A stretch of 64,000 nucleotides of DNA from contig NC_091706.1 of the NCBI RefSeq assembly GCF_041296265.1, forward strand, positions 53,246,501 to 53,310,500, given 5' to 3'. This document shows, piece by piece, positions 24,175-35,274 of this stretch. The notes beneath the pieces are model-generated. The model was not told the origin of the DNA. It did no database searches and saw only the letters and a list, made by a program, of their open reading frames with translations. This DNA is from Equus caballus. Taxonomy: Eukaryota > Chordata > Mammalia > Perissodactyla > Equidae. Made by a program: the position numbers and the translations under genes. Within the stretch, counting starts at the first letter, position 1. Each line of letters begins with the position of its first letter.

Positions 24175-24780
24175 ACTAATTAAATTGTCTTATCCTCAAC
24201 GTGTATTCTGCTTTTTGGATCTCCTTGTCTATTCTTCCAACAATGCCACTTGGTTTTAATTTCTATAGCCCTAGAGGATCGTTTGATATTTGACAAGTCA
24301 AGTTCATCTCTATATTTCTTCCTTTCTCAGATTTTCTTGTAAGTTATTTCTTCTTGATATATTTTATCGTCAGCTTGTCAAGTTTCCTCTAAAAATTTTC
24401 TTGAGAGCTTGGCCCCGTGGCTGAGTGGTTAAGTTCGGGCTTTGCCCCAGCAGCCCACTGTTTTGCTCGTTCTGATCCTGGTGGTGGACCTAGCACCGCT
24501 CATCCAGCGATTCTGGGGCGGCGTCCCACACAGCAGAGCCAGAAGACACCTCCGGCTAGAATATACAACTATGTGCTGGGAGGCTTTTGGGAGAAGAAGA
24601 AAAAAAAAGAAAAAAGAAGATGGGCAACAAATGTTAGCTCAGGTGCCAATCTTTAAAAAAACTAAAACTAAAAAACCAAAAATCTGGTTGAAGTCTTGAT
24701 TAGGAATGCATTGAATTTATACATGAATACAGCGATTAAAATGAATGCAGTAGATTTTTATGAACTAATGGAGAAAAAGC
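24175..24780 (-). mobile_element. L1 fragment split by a shared ERE
   Basis: Antisense L1 text (ctccttgtctattcttccaa, gtcagcttgtcaagtttcc) is interrupted at about 24406 and resumes after about 24677 with gattaggaatgcattgaatt. The ERE within is described separately. The same nested structure is present in copy B. Confidence 0.75.
24406..24677 (+). mobile_element. ERE SINE, shared by both copies
   Basis: The head agcttggccccgtggctgag, a degenerate B-box region and the tail gggcaacaaatgttagctca identify an older ERE. It lies within an L1 piece. The flanks aaaaattttcttgag and aaaaatctggttgaag may be decayed target-site duplications. It is at the same place in copy B (62128-62400), so it predates the duplication. 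Confidence 0.85.
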
Positions 24781-24979
24781 TCTAAGATCTATTATTAAGT
24801 AAAAAAAGCTTGATATACACGGAATAATAATATTTACATAATATACGCTAAATTTTCCGCATGTGTAAATATACTAAATACATGGGAAAATGTCTAGAAG
24901 CATATACATTAAATTATTAGCAATGTGGGATTCAGGGGGATCCTCTGAGAGGCCAAGGGTGAGCTTTTTACTTTTTTGG

Positions 24980-25440
24980 GGGGTATATACCCAAAAGTGG
25001 AATTACTGGATCATATGGTATTCCATTTGTAATTTTTTGAGGAACCACCGTACTTTTATCCATTGTGGAAAAAATTTTACATTTTACAATTTTCCCCAAC
25101 AGAGCACAAGGGGTCCCATTTCTCCACATCCTCGCCAATGCTTTTTTTTATAGTAGCCACGCTAAAGAGTGTGAGGTGGTATCTGATTGTGGTTTTGATT
25201 TTCATTTCCCTAATGATTAGTGACGTTGAGCGTCTTTTCATGTCCTTGTTGGCCATTTATGTCTTCTGGAGAAGCGTCTGTTCAAGTCCTTTGCCCATTT
25301 TTAAACTAGGTTTGATTTTTTGTTATTGTTCTTACTGTTATGTATGCAAGACTTGTAACACCCTTTTATCCCACCAAAGTCTTGTCCTTTGGCTTTTGAG
25401 ACATGGTACGTTCCGTCAACTTCTCTGTATTTTTGACCGG
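24980..25440 (-). mobile_element. L1 fragment
   Basis: Antisense L1: gtggaattactggatcatat, ttttttgaggaaccaccgta, ctccacatcctcgccaatgc, ggttttgattttcatttccc. The copy B counterpart is 62720-63220, which carries a templated insertion. Confidence 0.88.
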
Positions 25441-25594
25441 GTCTTTCTCCCCAGCTCCTGAAATATAGAGGAGTTCATCAAAGATCAAGAGGCATCTGAA
25501 TTTCTTCATATAATTACTATAACAAACTCAGAGGTGAATAATTATTTACTAAGTAACTACTATGGGTACAGTTAATTACAGCAGTAACAAATAT

Positions 25595-25760
25595 CTCACA
25601 TCTGAATGACTCGTATGTGCCAGGCATTTTACACTCATTACTCATTTAATCTCATAAGTTTCTGAGGTGAAGTACTGTTATTAACCCCCTAATACGGCTG
25701 GGAAAATTGAGCCACAGAAAGTTCAGGACACTTGTCCAAGGTCCTGCAGTTAACTGTGGG
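25595..25760 (+). repeat. MIR SINE
   Basis: MIR-like: gtgccaggcattttacactc, attactcatttaatctcata, cttgtccaaggtcctgcagt. The copy B counterpart is 63360-63530. Bases 25760-26160 hold nothing I can name. Confidence 0.75.
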
Positions 25761-26164
25761 AGAGGATGAGAAGAGTTCCTGTTTGCAAGAAATCAACGTC
25801 CAAAGGACAAGACAAGACTAGAGAAAATTAGAACTATGACAGTATTCCTAAAAACACTAATTACTATGTCAACACAAGTACTGTTTATACGGATTTAATT
25901 CTTTACTTTTCCGAACAATCTTTAGGACCTCTCTGCACTGCCCTGCAAACAGAATGAGAAATTACGAAAGGAGAAGTCGTAATCACCACTCTAAAGCACC
26001 AATTACTCAGCAATGATTTGAGAGTTCCTCTGCTCAAAGTTCGGGACTAGATGATTTTGGTTAAAAGGATCTGGTATTTCCTTGCCCTTAAGGAACTTAC
26101 AATCTTTGGGGAAGACATGAACATGGGAAATGGTTAGACGAATAAAAGATCATCTAGATCAACC

Positions 26165-28560
26165 AACCATTTTAAAGTGTGTGATTCAGTGGCATTTAAT
26201 ACTTTCATAATGGCATGCACCCATCGCCATTATCTAGTCTCAGAACATTGTTATCACCCCAAAGGGAAGCTTCATACACACGAAGCAGTTGTCACTCCCC
26301 TTTCCCTCCTCCCTGCCAGGCCCCTGGGAAACACAGTCTGCTTACTATCTCTATGACTTTACATTCTGCATAGTTCATAAAAATGGAATCATACAATTAG
26401 AGACCTATTGTGTCTGGCTTCCATCACTTTCCATAATGATTTCAAGTTTCATTCCTGTAGCAGCGTGTATCAGTACTTCATTCTTTTGTTTGGCTGAATA
26501 ATATTCCATTGTATGGATATACCACCATTTGCTTATCCTTAGTTCCACCAATGGGCATTAGGGTTGATTCCACTTTTCAGCTATCATGAATAGGGCTGCT
26601 GAGAACATTTGTACACAAGTATTTGAATACTCATTTTTGATTCCTTTGTGGTATATACCTAGAAGTGAAAGTGGGGAACATATGGAAATTTTATGCTTGA
26701 CTTTGAAGAACCACCAAATGTTTCCACAGAAGCTGAAACATTTTACGTTCTCACCACAATGTCTGAGGTTTCCGATTTCTCTACCTCCTCCTCAACACTT
26801 GCTATTTTCCATTTATTTGATTATAACAGACTTAGTGGGTGAGAAATGGTATCTCATTGTGGTTTTGATTTGCATTTCTCTAATGACTAATGATGTTGAT
26901 CATCTTTTCATGTTTTTGTTGGTCATTTGTGTATCTTCAGGGGCCCATCTTGAACATGTATTCAGGGTCTTTGTCCATTTGTGTGTCCAACCACATTAGG
27001 TTGTTTGCCTTTTTATTGTTGAGTTGTAAGAGTTCTTTACCTATTCTGCATATTAGACCCCTATGGATATATGATTTCAAATATTTCCCCCATTCTGTAG
27101 ATTGCCTTTCAGGATAGAGTCCTCTTTCAGGATAGAGTCCTTGATGCACCAAAGATTTTAACTTTGATGAAGTCCGGTTTCTCCATTTTTCAAATTTCAT
27201 TGCTTATGCTTTTAGTGTCTTATCCAAGAATCCATTGGCAAACCCAAGGTCATGGAGATTTATCTCTATGTTCTCTTCTAAGAATATTTTAGATTAGCTC
27301 ATACATTTATATCTTTGATCCAGTGTGGATGTTTTTCTATGTGGTGTGAGGTTGGGATCCAAGTTTATTCTTTTGCAATGTGAATATCCAGTTGTCTCAG
27401 CACCATTTGTTGAAGAGACTATTCTTTCCACATTTAATGGTCTTGATATCTTTGTCAAAAATCAATTGACATAGATGTATAGGCTCGTTCTGGATTCCTA
27501 ATTCTACTCAGTTGGTCTAGTTGTCTCCCTTTGTGCCTGTATCACACAGTTTTCGTAACCGCAGTGTGTAGTGTGTTTTGAAATCAGAAATGTGAGCCTT
27601 CCAACTTTGCTCTTATTTTTCAAGATCGTTTAGGCCATTGGAGTCCCTTGCAATTCCATATGAATTTTACAATTGGGTTTTTCATTTCTGCAAAACTGGC
27701 TATTGTGATTTCCCTAGGGATTGCACTGAATCTGTGGATTGCTCTGAGCAGTACTGCCTTCTAAACAAACTTAAATCTTCCAATCCATAAATATGGGATG
27801 TTCTTTCATTTATTTGGGTCTTTGTTATGGACTGAATTGTATCACCCCAAAATTTACATGCTGAAGTCTTAGTCTGTGTTGTGGCTATATTTGGAGATAG
27901 AGCCTTTAAGGAAGTATAAAGCTAAATAAAGTTATAAGTGTGAGGCCCTAATCTGATAGGTTTGGTGTCCTCAGAAGGAGAGGAGAGACTCCAGAGATCT
28001 CTCTCTTGTGCTCACAGAGGAAAGCTTATGTGAGGACACAGCAAGAAGGCAGCTCTCTATAAGTCAGGAAGAGAGGCCTCCCCAGAAGCCAACACTGATG
28101 ACACTTTAATCTTGAACTTCTAGCTCCCAGAACTGTGAGAAAATAATTTCTGTTGTTTAGGCACCCAGTTAGTGGTGTCTTGTTATGGCAGCCTGAGCTG
28201 ACAAATACAGTATTCTTTAATTTATTTCAGCTATATTTTGTAGTTTTCAGTTAAATTCTTATACCCCCTTAGTTAACTTTATTCCTAAGAATTTGATTCT
28301 TTTTGATGTTATTGTATATGAAATATTTTTTCTTAATTTCCTTTTGGGATGGTTCATTGCTAGTATATAGAAATACAAACTAGTTTTGGAATGTTGATCT
28401 TTTATCTTACAACTTGACTGAATTCGTTTATTAGCTCTAACAGTTTTGTGTGTTCTTTAGTTATTTTTTATAATCAGATGACATCATCTCTGAATAGAGA
28501 GTCGAATTTCTTCCTTGCCAATTTGGATGTCTTGTGTCCTTCACTTTTATGGGGTAATCA
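26165..28560 (-). mobile_element. Long L1 3' part split by a solo LTR
   Basis: Antisense L1 from the 3' untranslated region (gtgtgtgattcagtggcatt at the left) into the ORF2 end (ggtatctcattgtggttttg near 26850, tggatatccag-like text near 27390, ctggattcctaattctactc near 27490). A solo MLT1 LTR sits at 27823-28209 and L1 text resumes to about 28560. An 18-bp unit ctttcaggatagagtcct is tandemly doubled at 27106-27141. Copy B enters the same L1 at about 63925 before the window ends. Confidence 0.85.
27823..28209 (+). mobile_element. Solo LTR of the MLT1 group (ERVL-MaLR)
   Basis: A fossil LTR of about 387 bases running from tgttatggactgaattgt to gacaaataca, with the usual gtgaggacacagcaagaagg and cagaactgtgagaaaataat parts. 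It is inserted in the L1 and flanked by 5-bp duplications gtctt and gtatt. No internal retroviral region is present. It is ancient, from the era of early placental mammals, and the host L1 is older still. Confidence 0.85.
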
Positions 28561-29540
28561 TCAACAATTAACCATATTAAAAGTTACCGACCCCTATCCT
28601 TTGGTTCTTTGGTATCTCCTTGCCGTCTGACGAATGGTCATTTGCTTCCTGGTATCTCCTCCCACCTAATCAGCATTTGGCTGAAAAATTATGCCATACA
28701 CTAACCAGAATCCATTTTCAGCTTGAATACTACTGATTATGAACCTGAGAGGTGCTGTGTCAATTCACTTCATTTTTCAGAGATATACCACTTGATAACC
28801 TCAGTTTTCTTCTCCTTAGGCCAGATCTCTAGAAGACTATAAACAACTTGAGTACAGAGTAAGGTCTTATTCAACTTTTTACTCTCGCACGGAGCATCAC
28901 ACCTACTATATAGTACAGTGTAGGAGCTCAAATGATATTTGTTAAGTGAATAAGAATAGTGATGATAAAAAATATTAAAAACCAATTGTCGTGGAGAGTT
29001 TTGAGAGTCAAATAAACTAATGAACAAGAATGTATTTTGGGAAAAAAATGGCGTTCCAAGGTAAATTATGAGGAAGTTAATTTTGTTTAGAGGGATACTT
29101 TCTTCAATTTTGTGGTTGAAATGTATAGAATAAAGAATAAGAAATGAGACTTCAAGACCTGTGAAGTGTAGAAAGCTTACTGACCCTCCCTTCCTCAGCC
29201 TTCTCCACGATTCTCCAGTGTCCACATGTATGGATGGACTTCCGATAGCTTGTATGGTTCATGTGTAAACCTTGATGCATCTCCCGCTGTTGGAGGCCCC
29301 AAGCAGGTAATGGTGTCGATGCCCTGGGGCGTTCTCCTCAGATCTTCCTTCCATTTCTAAGCCCTGTCTTGGGAGTCACATCCAATCTCTTCTCAAAACG
29401 TCCATGGTGCTGTGGCCCATGCTGGGCTGCCCCTATTCTCTCTTCATTCAGGAACTTTGCTTAGGTTACTTAAGGGATCATAAAGGGTTAAGTTTTTATT
29501 CAAAAAGTGTGTGCAAGCAAAATTACTTTTTAAAAATTGC
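28560..29540. other. Intergenic DNA
   Basis: No gene is seen. A short L2-like tail (cctactatatagtacagtgt, aaatgatatttgttaagtga) lies at about 28890-28955. Confidence 0.5.
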
Positions 29541-29541
29541 T

Positions 29542-29647
29542 TTTATTTCTCGTAACTTAAAAATGAACATTAGCCATGGACAAAATAGAATACTAAACAA
29601 GTGTTGTATGAACAATAAATATATAAATACTATAAACAGCATAAATA
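29542..29647 (-). terminator. 3' end of the delta-like interferon gene
   Basis: On the minus strand, three ATTTA pentamers (29616-29620, about 29624-29628, 29642-29646) are followed by AATAAA at 29542-29547, about 330 bases past the stop codon. This fits an unstable cytokine mRNA. Confidence 0.6.
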
Positions 29648-29872
29648 GTTCAAATAAGTAAACAAATTATAAAAATTACAAAAGTGTTTTGTGGATTTCT
29701 CTGTCCTGAACAACTTGTAAATTATAACACGATATAATTTTATAATAATCCCATATATTTCCTATGACTTATTTTTCATCTGGCATAAAAGTAGAGATGA
29801 AGCTTGCACTTTGAGTCTCAGGAAACAGCCATTTAGTCTAGCAGATGAACTGTTTCTAGTTTTCCTGAGGTT

Positions 29873-30430
29873 TTATTGGCTGAGTTTTCCGGTGAGCTTG
29901 TTCATGAAGAGCAAGCACCTTCTGATTTCCACCCTGACGACCTCCCAGGCGCAGCCGCTGTAGTCTTTCTCTTTCAGATACAGACTGATTCTTCGGAAGT
30001 ACCTCTTCACAGCCAGTGTGGAGTTCTCACTTCCCAGGGCTGACTGTTCCGCCTTCGTCTCCTTCCCCAAACATGTCTCCAGGTCATCCAGCTGCTGATA
30101 AAGGCCAAGGAGGAATTTGTCCAGGAGGGTCTCATCCCAAGCGGCACGGGAGCCAGTGGTGCTGAAGAGATGGAAGGTGTGCTGGAGCATCTCATGCAGC
30201 ACAGCTGTGGCTTGTGTCTTCCCAAGCTGGTCCCCATCCACAAGTATCTGAGGAAATCGGAAGTCAGCCCTGTCCTTCAGACACAACAGAGTGGAGATTC
30301 TCTCCATTTGACTCAGAAGTGTGATGGTTTCCTGATTGCCCTGTCTCAGAGGCGGGTCACAGCCCAGAGGGCAGGCAGGGCAGGAGCCCAGCATCACCAG
30401 GGCCAGCAGCACAGAGACTGGGAGGGCCAT
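29873..30430 (-). CDS. Type I interferon, delta/alpha/omega group
   Basis: A secreted type I interferon that should bind IFNAR. The intact intronless frame is 185 residues with a start at 30428-30430. A 23-residue signal peptide (MALPVSVLLALVMLGSCPAC then PLG) precedes the first mature Cys (residue 24). Cys24, 50, 120 and 160 match the four family cysteines that form two disulphides; an extra Cys172 lies in RRCLLF. The CLKDRADFRFP, VLHEMLQH and YFRRISLYLKEKDYSGCAW blocks are classical. One N-glycosylation sequon, NST, is at 136. The C-terminus stops early at LTGKLSQ, without the RLxxKxGDLGS tail of omega types, and the AB region is two residues short. This suggests an IFN-delta or the equid IFN-mu type, but I cannot separate them by eye. 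It lies in the unique spacer between the two IFN-beta copies. An IRF-type site is just upstream. Confidence 0.9.
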   Translation of the reverse strand: MALPVSVLLALVMLGSCPACPLGCDPPLRQGNQETITLLSQMERISTLLCLKDRADFRFPQILVDGDQLGKTQATAVLHEMLQHTFHLFSTTGSRAAWDETLLDKFLLGLYQQLDDLETCLGKETKAEQSALGSENSTLAVKRYFRRISLYLKEKDYSGCAWEVVRVEIRRCLLFMNKLTGKLSQ

Positions 30431-30507
30431 TGGGCAGCTGGAGGGCTCTGCAGGGCTGCCTGAGGGGGAGTCTCAGCGAGCTCTGAGGACTTTGGGTGCT
30501 GAGTGCC

Positions 30508-30540
30508 TTTTACATAGTGAGTATAGACACTTTCATTTTC
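30508..30540 (-). promoter_or_regulatory. Virus-response element and TATA-like box of the delta-like interferon
   Basis: On the minus strand GAAAATGAAAGTG (30528-30540) fits the IRF consensus GAAANNGAAA and resembles PRDI. About 20 bases downstream is a TATGTAAAA box (30509-30517), about 80 bases before the ATG. The arrangement is like that of IFN-alpha promoters. Confidence 0.6.
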
Positions 30541-30544
30541 TGGG

Positions 30545-32850
30545 TTTTTCCAGTTTTTTGTCCTTTCCTTTCCCTTTCTATTTTTTTTTTAACGAAGTCA
30601 ATTAAAAATGTGTACTTGTTGACTTGATGGGGCACTCCAAACCACACCGTATCTACACAGTATTGTAAGATAGTTTTCACACCTCCTCGATTGGTCTTCA
30701 GTGGAAAAGCCTTGAGAAAGTAGGAGAAGGAAGAAACATTCATACGATAATGGGTGGCTTTTCCATGCCATCAGGATATATAAAAGTGCTTTTAAAAGAG
30801 AAGATTTGGGTTTTCCTTAGTTTTTCATTATTTACACTTTTCCTCCTTCTTTAAAAAATTTCAGATCTGAAGTTAAGATATCTTTATCTTAAAGATATCT
30901 TAAACTCACTGAAGGCATTGGTTTGCAGATAAGATTTGTCAAAAATAAATAAGGTGAACTTATGGTCTGCTGGGCACTCTGCTGGGTGCTGGTTTCCCTA
31001 CAAGGTTCAAGTTTGCCTGTGTGTGATTCTCTCTGTTCTCTACCAAGTAGGACCTTCCCCACTGAAAACTCGGCCTCGGTCATTGTGCAGTAATGCAGAT
31101 CACCTCATCTCCTTGGGTATTGCATTGGCAAGTGCTGTCCTACCTCATACTCAGGGATAACGGGGCTGCAATGGTGTTCAAAGCTGACCATCACATGTCT
31201 TCATTGAATCGGTAACACACAGAGTATTTTAATGATATTAATGGCAGCAATCTTCAATTACGCACAGGCTGTCAGCAAAGTGTTTCACAAACATTATTTC
31301 ATTTAATCTTCACAGCTTCCTGGTGAGATAATTACTATAATTATTTACATTTTGCAAATAAGGAAACTGAAAACTCAGAGGGGTTTCATAACTTGCTAAA
31401 AGCTGTGATTTATTTCGGAAGTGGTATTTTGCGCTATACTGTTCCGCCTTCACGTTACTCCTCATTGACCTTAAGCATTCTCCTTTAGCTACACTCTGTA
31501 CACCCGTAATTGAGTAACCCGTCTAATTATTTGTTTAACATCTAACTACCCTGACAGACTGTAAGCTCCCTGAGGACAGTAGCGCGGTATCCCAGTGTCC
31601 AGCAAGGTGCCTGTCACAGAGGAGGTACACAGAGGGCTCTCTGTCCCACAGCAAGTACACAAATGACTAGATGTTCCAATGAGGGAGTAGACATAAAACC
31701 TGGGGACCGTGTCAGAAAACGGGATTCGTCTTAAAACAAAGATAGTAAGAGTAAATTTTAAGTGGATACTTTAACCTCCTGGATAATTTATGAAAATATC
31801 TCAGGTGGGAACAGGAAGTTTCAAAGAAACAGTAGAACTCAACAAACACATCACGTGAAAGGCAGGACTGGAGCTTAGCAAGTGGAAAGGCAGCTATAGC
31901 CCCTTCAAGTGTGTTGTAATGTGTCTAGAATGCACGAATGCATTTTCGGCGACTAGGAACAATGGGAATTGGAGAGTAAGAACCTGCTGAGTGTTTCTCT
32001 AAGACAAGAAGAATGTTGTCGGAGGAGACAGCCAAGCTATTGGCTGGGGCAGTGGACTGTGGGGCTAGGCCTGGGGTCATGTCACAGCTCCAGCTGACAC
32101 TTGCCATGTGATCTTAGGCACGTCAGGTTTCTCCTCTGTTATACGGAAATGATGGTCGTAACTATTTCACTGCGTTGTTGTGTTGTGATGATGTAGCGTA
32201 CCATAACGATGCCTGACAAAATGGGCACGCACTATCTGTCAGCTGTTCCCACAATGGAGAAACGTAACCTGTCGAAGTTTGGGAACTGGATGGAAGCTGC
32301 CCTGAGACGATCTGCTTCCCTTCCTTGAATTCTCAGCTCACTAATAAACACTTTTATTTCTAATCTCATCGCTTATGTGAACATGAGCATGTGTCCACAT
32401 GACAGGGAGTGTCCTGTCCAAATGACTAACATTTACTAGCCTTCAGGGAATAGCTAACCTCTCACCGAAAAAGAAATCAATGAACAGATTCTCTGATTTA
32501 GCAAAGCTGAAAACTAGCCCTTCAGGTAACAGCCTGCCTTCAAGAGCCGGCTGCCCTCCTCTGCACCTGCCTGCGGCTACAACAATCCCACACAGGCTGG
32601 TTTGAAACCTGTCTCTCTGTAGAGCTCTTACTCCCTGACTTGGGTAGTTAAGTGACATTTTTTTGTTTCGATAAAGAAGATGTCGTTTCTTTTCTTTCAT
32701 TTTCAGTGTTGACTTTCCAATTTCCTTTGTGCATTCCTTTTTCACACTGCTGACTTTTACTTTCTAGGAACGTTAAAAAAGAGAGGAAAGTTCTGAGTCT
32801 TGAAAATCATCAGGAACTATGTGGCCTCTTCTTTTCCCTTACATTTTCTC
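30545..32850. other. Intergenic DNA with MIR and L2 tails
   Basis: No gene is seen. MIR-like pieces lie at about 31255-31400 (attatttcatttaatcttca, aataaggaaactgaaaactc) and 32040-32210 (ccatgtgatcttaggcacgt). An L2-like tail is at about 31550-31640 (actgtaagctccctgaggac). Confidence 0.6.
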
Positions 32851-32865
32851 TTCCTGTTTTTGCAG

Positions 32866-32948
32866 CAAACCTCAAAGTGGAAATAGAAAAGATTGCAGGA
32901 GTATTAGGACAACTTTTACAAAGTGAAAAGAGAAATACAAAGGAAGAG
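32866..32948 (+). other. Candidate orphan spliced exon
   Basis: An 83-base stretch is framed by a strong 3' splice site (long pyrimidine run ending cctgtttttgcag at 32853-32865) and a consensus donor GAG|gtaaga (32946-32954). One frame is open through it and reads NLKVEIEKIAGVLGQLLQSE followed by KRNTKEE, a lysine- and glutamate-rich helix-like peptide; the other two frames stop. Entry phase is 1 and exit phase 0. I do not recognise the protein, see no partner exon in the window, and found no counterpart in either IFN-beta copy. It may be part of a gene with exons outside the window, a retired exon, or chance. Confidence 0.4.
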
Positions 32949-33667
32949 GTAAGAATTTTGACATTAGGCAATTTTAAACTTTGATAAAAATAGCAAAAAA
33001 AAAAAATGTGTTGCTTAGCCATGACTTCGACAAAGCTAGGACAATGGCCTGGGCTGGGACAAACCGTCTGCCACGAAGCAGCAAAGACATGTTCCAAATA
33101 CTTGAACATCTGGGCGGTGGTGGTGGTTGCACTTTACTCTATGTGAGGGCAGACATGGAGGTTTCACCATCTTGGTATAGCCTGATCTCAACGTAATGAT
33201 TGGCACAGAGTAAATACTTGGTGATGTTCTCAATTACATAGAGTAAATAAAACTAAATTTGACAAAATAAATATTGTGCAGCAGAGAATAAGGTGAGAAC
33301 TATGCCTGTAAAGATCAGGTATCTTTCACATCTGATCAACACTTCCAAGAGGGATATCTAAAGGGAGGAGAAAGAAGATTTACAAAAGAAGCCTAGCAAA
33401 GCCTCCTTAAAAGTTGTTCTTAACATCAGGGAGAAAGATCCAGATGTCCCTATCAATAGTTCAAAGTTGGTTTTTGCTGAGATGATAAGCATTTCCTTGA
33501 ATTAGGACTTCTCAGCTTTTAATGAATAAATTTCACTTCAGTTGTAAGAATATACAAAGAGTCGAAGGTAATGACAACTTTCCAGGTTCTCGAAGAGAAA
33601 GGAAAGTCCAAAATGGGGAAGTACAAAGACCTGGGGAAAATTTAGAAATGAATACTCTTGTGCTGAC

Positions 33668-34352
33668 TATTTAAGAGGCACCTAGACAGAAGATCCTCAG
33701 AGAAGCTAGACAAAAGCTCTCAATCTCCCGTCTCAACCAGAAGAGCTGCGTCTTGGCACTTACCAACGGCTTTCTCAGTCTCTTCCCTGATGGCACTGGT
33801 GGTGATCTCCTCCAGCCCCGTCTCCTCCATGAGCTGTGACCTGCCTGCGAGCCTTGACTTGAGAAAGCAGGAGACCCTCAGAGTTCTGCACCAGATGGAG
33901 ACAATCTCTCCTCCTTCCTGTCTGAAGCACAGGACAGACTTCAAATTCCCCCAGGAGCAGCTGGATGGCAGGCAGTTCCCAGAGGCCCGGCCACGTCTGT
34001 CCTCCAGGAGATGCTCCAGCAGATCGTCAACCTCTTCCACACAGAGCGCTCCTCTGCTGCCTGGAACACGACTCTGCTGGACCGACTCCTCACGGGACTC
34101 CATCAGCAGCTGGAAGACCTCAACACCTGCTTGGATGAGCAGACAGGAGAGGAAGAATCCGCCCTGGGAACTGTGGGCCCTACACTGGCCGTGAAGAGGT
34201 ACTTCAGGAGAATCCGTCTGTACCTGACAGAGAAGAAATACAGTGGCTGTGCCTGGGAGATTGTCAGAGTGGACATCATGAGATCCTTCTCTTCATCAGC
34301 AAACCTGCAAGGAAGATTAGGAATGAAGGATGGAGACCTGGGGTCACCTTGA
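33668..34352 (+). pseudogene. Omega/alpha-like interferon pseudogene
   Basis: A full-length intronless type I interferon with a TATA-like tatttaag at 33668-33675, about 98 bases before the start position. The expected start codon at 33766-33768 is ACG instead of ATG; the following signal peptide (AFSVSSLMALVVISSSPVSS) leads to the first mature Cys as residue 24. The frame is kept through [21 protein letters not shown] one-base loss near 33988 shifts the frame; the second half ([41 protein letters not shown]) is intact in another frame to the stop at 34350-34352. The C-terminal KDGDLGSP resembles the omega type. All four family cysteines and an NTT sequon remain. With only two lesions it is recently dead. 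It points opposite to all other interferons here. Confidence 0.92.
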
Positions 34353-34529
34353 AATGATTCTCCTTGCCTCATGTGCCAAGCCACCCTTGCACATGTTTTT
34401 TGTCATTTCAAATGGCTCTTATTTCTTCACAGAATTTACTGAATTTAATTCAACAAATATTTTGTCAGTTGTAGTAAGCAAGAATATGTAAAAAATGTTC
34501 AGGTCCTGGAGCATCAGTGCCTAAGAGTG

Positions 34530-35166
34530 ACTGCCCTGATGTTTTATTTTATTGTTTATTAATTTATTTATCTATATTTATTTATTTATTCTTGTGTCTT
34601 ATCATATTTATAGTTTCATATAAAAGATCTTCGCCTTTTATCGTAGTAAAATTTAGAAAACCTCTTCACTTTTCCATTTTACTAAATTTTCATTTTGTTT
34701 TAGTTATTAAATTGTCATCAAAGAAAACTTCTGGAGTCTGTTTATCCTTAAAACCTAAACCCAAACCCTGGGTTTCCAAACCAAATCAAAGAATGGAGGT
34801 GCTTTCTCTTCGTCACGAGCTCATAAGATAACTCAGGACGTTAAGAAGGAACCTGATTCTCAGTGACGGATGTCCTAGGTCAGGCTCTTAATTGCTCAGA
34901 CTTTTCCAAAACTGTTATGTTTTCTTCAGCTATAAAATAATTTGAATCATAATTGACATACTCTACCAGTAATATTAAGCATATCTGTGTTCAACCATTT
35001 CCAGAAGTAGAAGAAACGTAACTAGTACCCTGTGGCTGAACTTCATGTTATAAAATATTTATTCATTTATCTATTTACATTAATTTACCTATTCATTTTT
35101 ATGGTACTTGCATTTAAACGTTCTATTTTTATATAATAATATGTTCACATTCTCTTCTTTAATAAA
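34530..35166 (+). other. AU-rich 3' flank of the omega-like pseudogene
   Basis: Clusters of TATTTAT lie at about 34540-34595 and 35046-35100, and an AATAAA at 35161-35166. Together they resemble a long interferon 3' untranslated region. No coding potential is seen. Confidence 0.5.
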
Positions 35167-35274
35167 ACATTATGTTTTTATGTATTAAATCTCTTATATG
35201 ACGTTTCTCTGCTCTTTTTCTTAAAAGAAAACCTTCCCCAAAGTCCTAGTTCTGCAATCTAAATGTGAAAGTAC

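Larger units (their letters stand above)
2312..26232 (+). repeat. Segmental duplication, copy A
   Basis: This segment is matched in the same orientation by 40920-64000. Examples are the CpG island (3.3 against 41.2 kb), the IFN-beta genes (11.1 against 49.0 kb) and the L1 piece at 25.0 against 62.8 kb. The offset moves between about 37.6 and 38.0 kb because of private insertions and deletions. The right limit of the unit is not visible, because copy B runs off the window end while still matching an L1 in copy A. Confidence 0.93.

Noticed and set aside
24890-25461. Several hydrophobic-looking frames in 24.9-27.2 kb and 62.8-63.2 kb.
   Set aside because: They are antisense readings of L1 sequence and match its well-known text.
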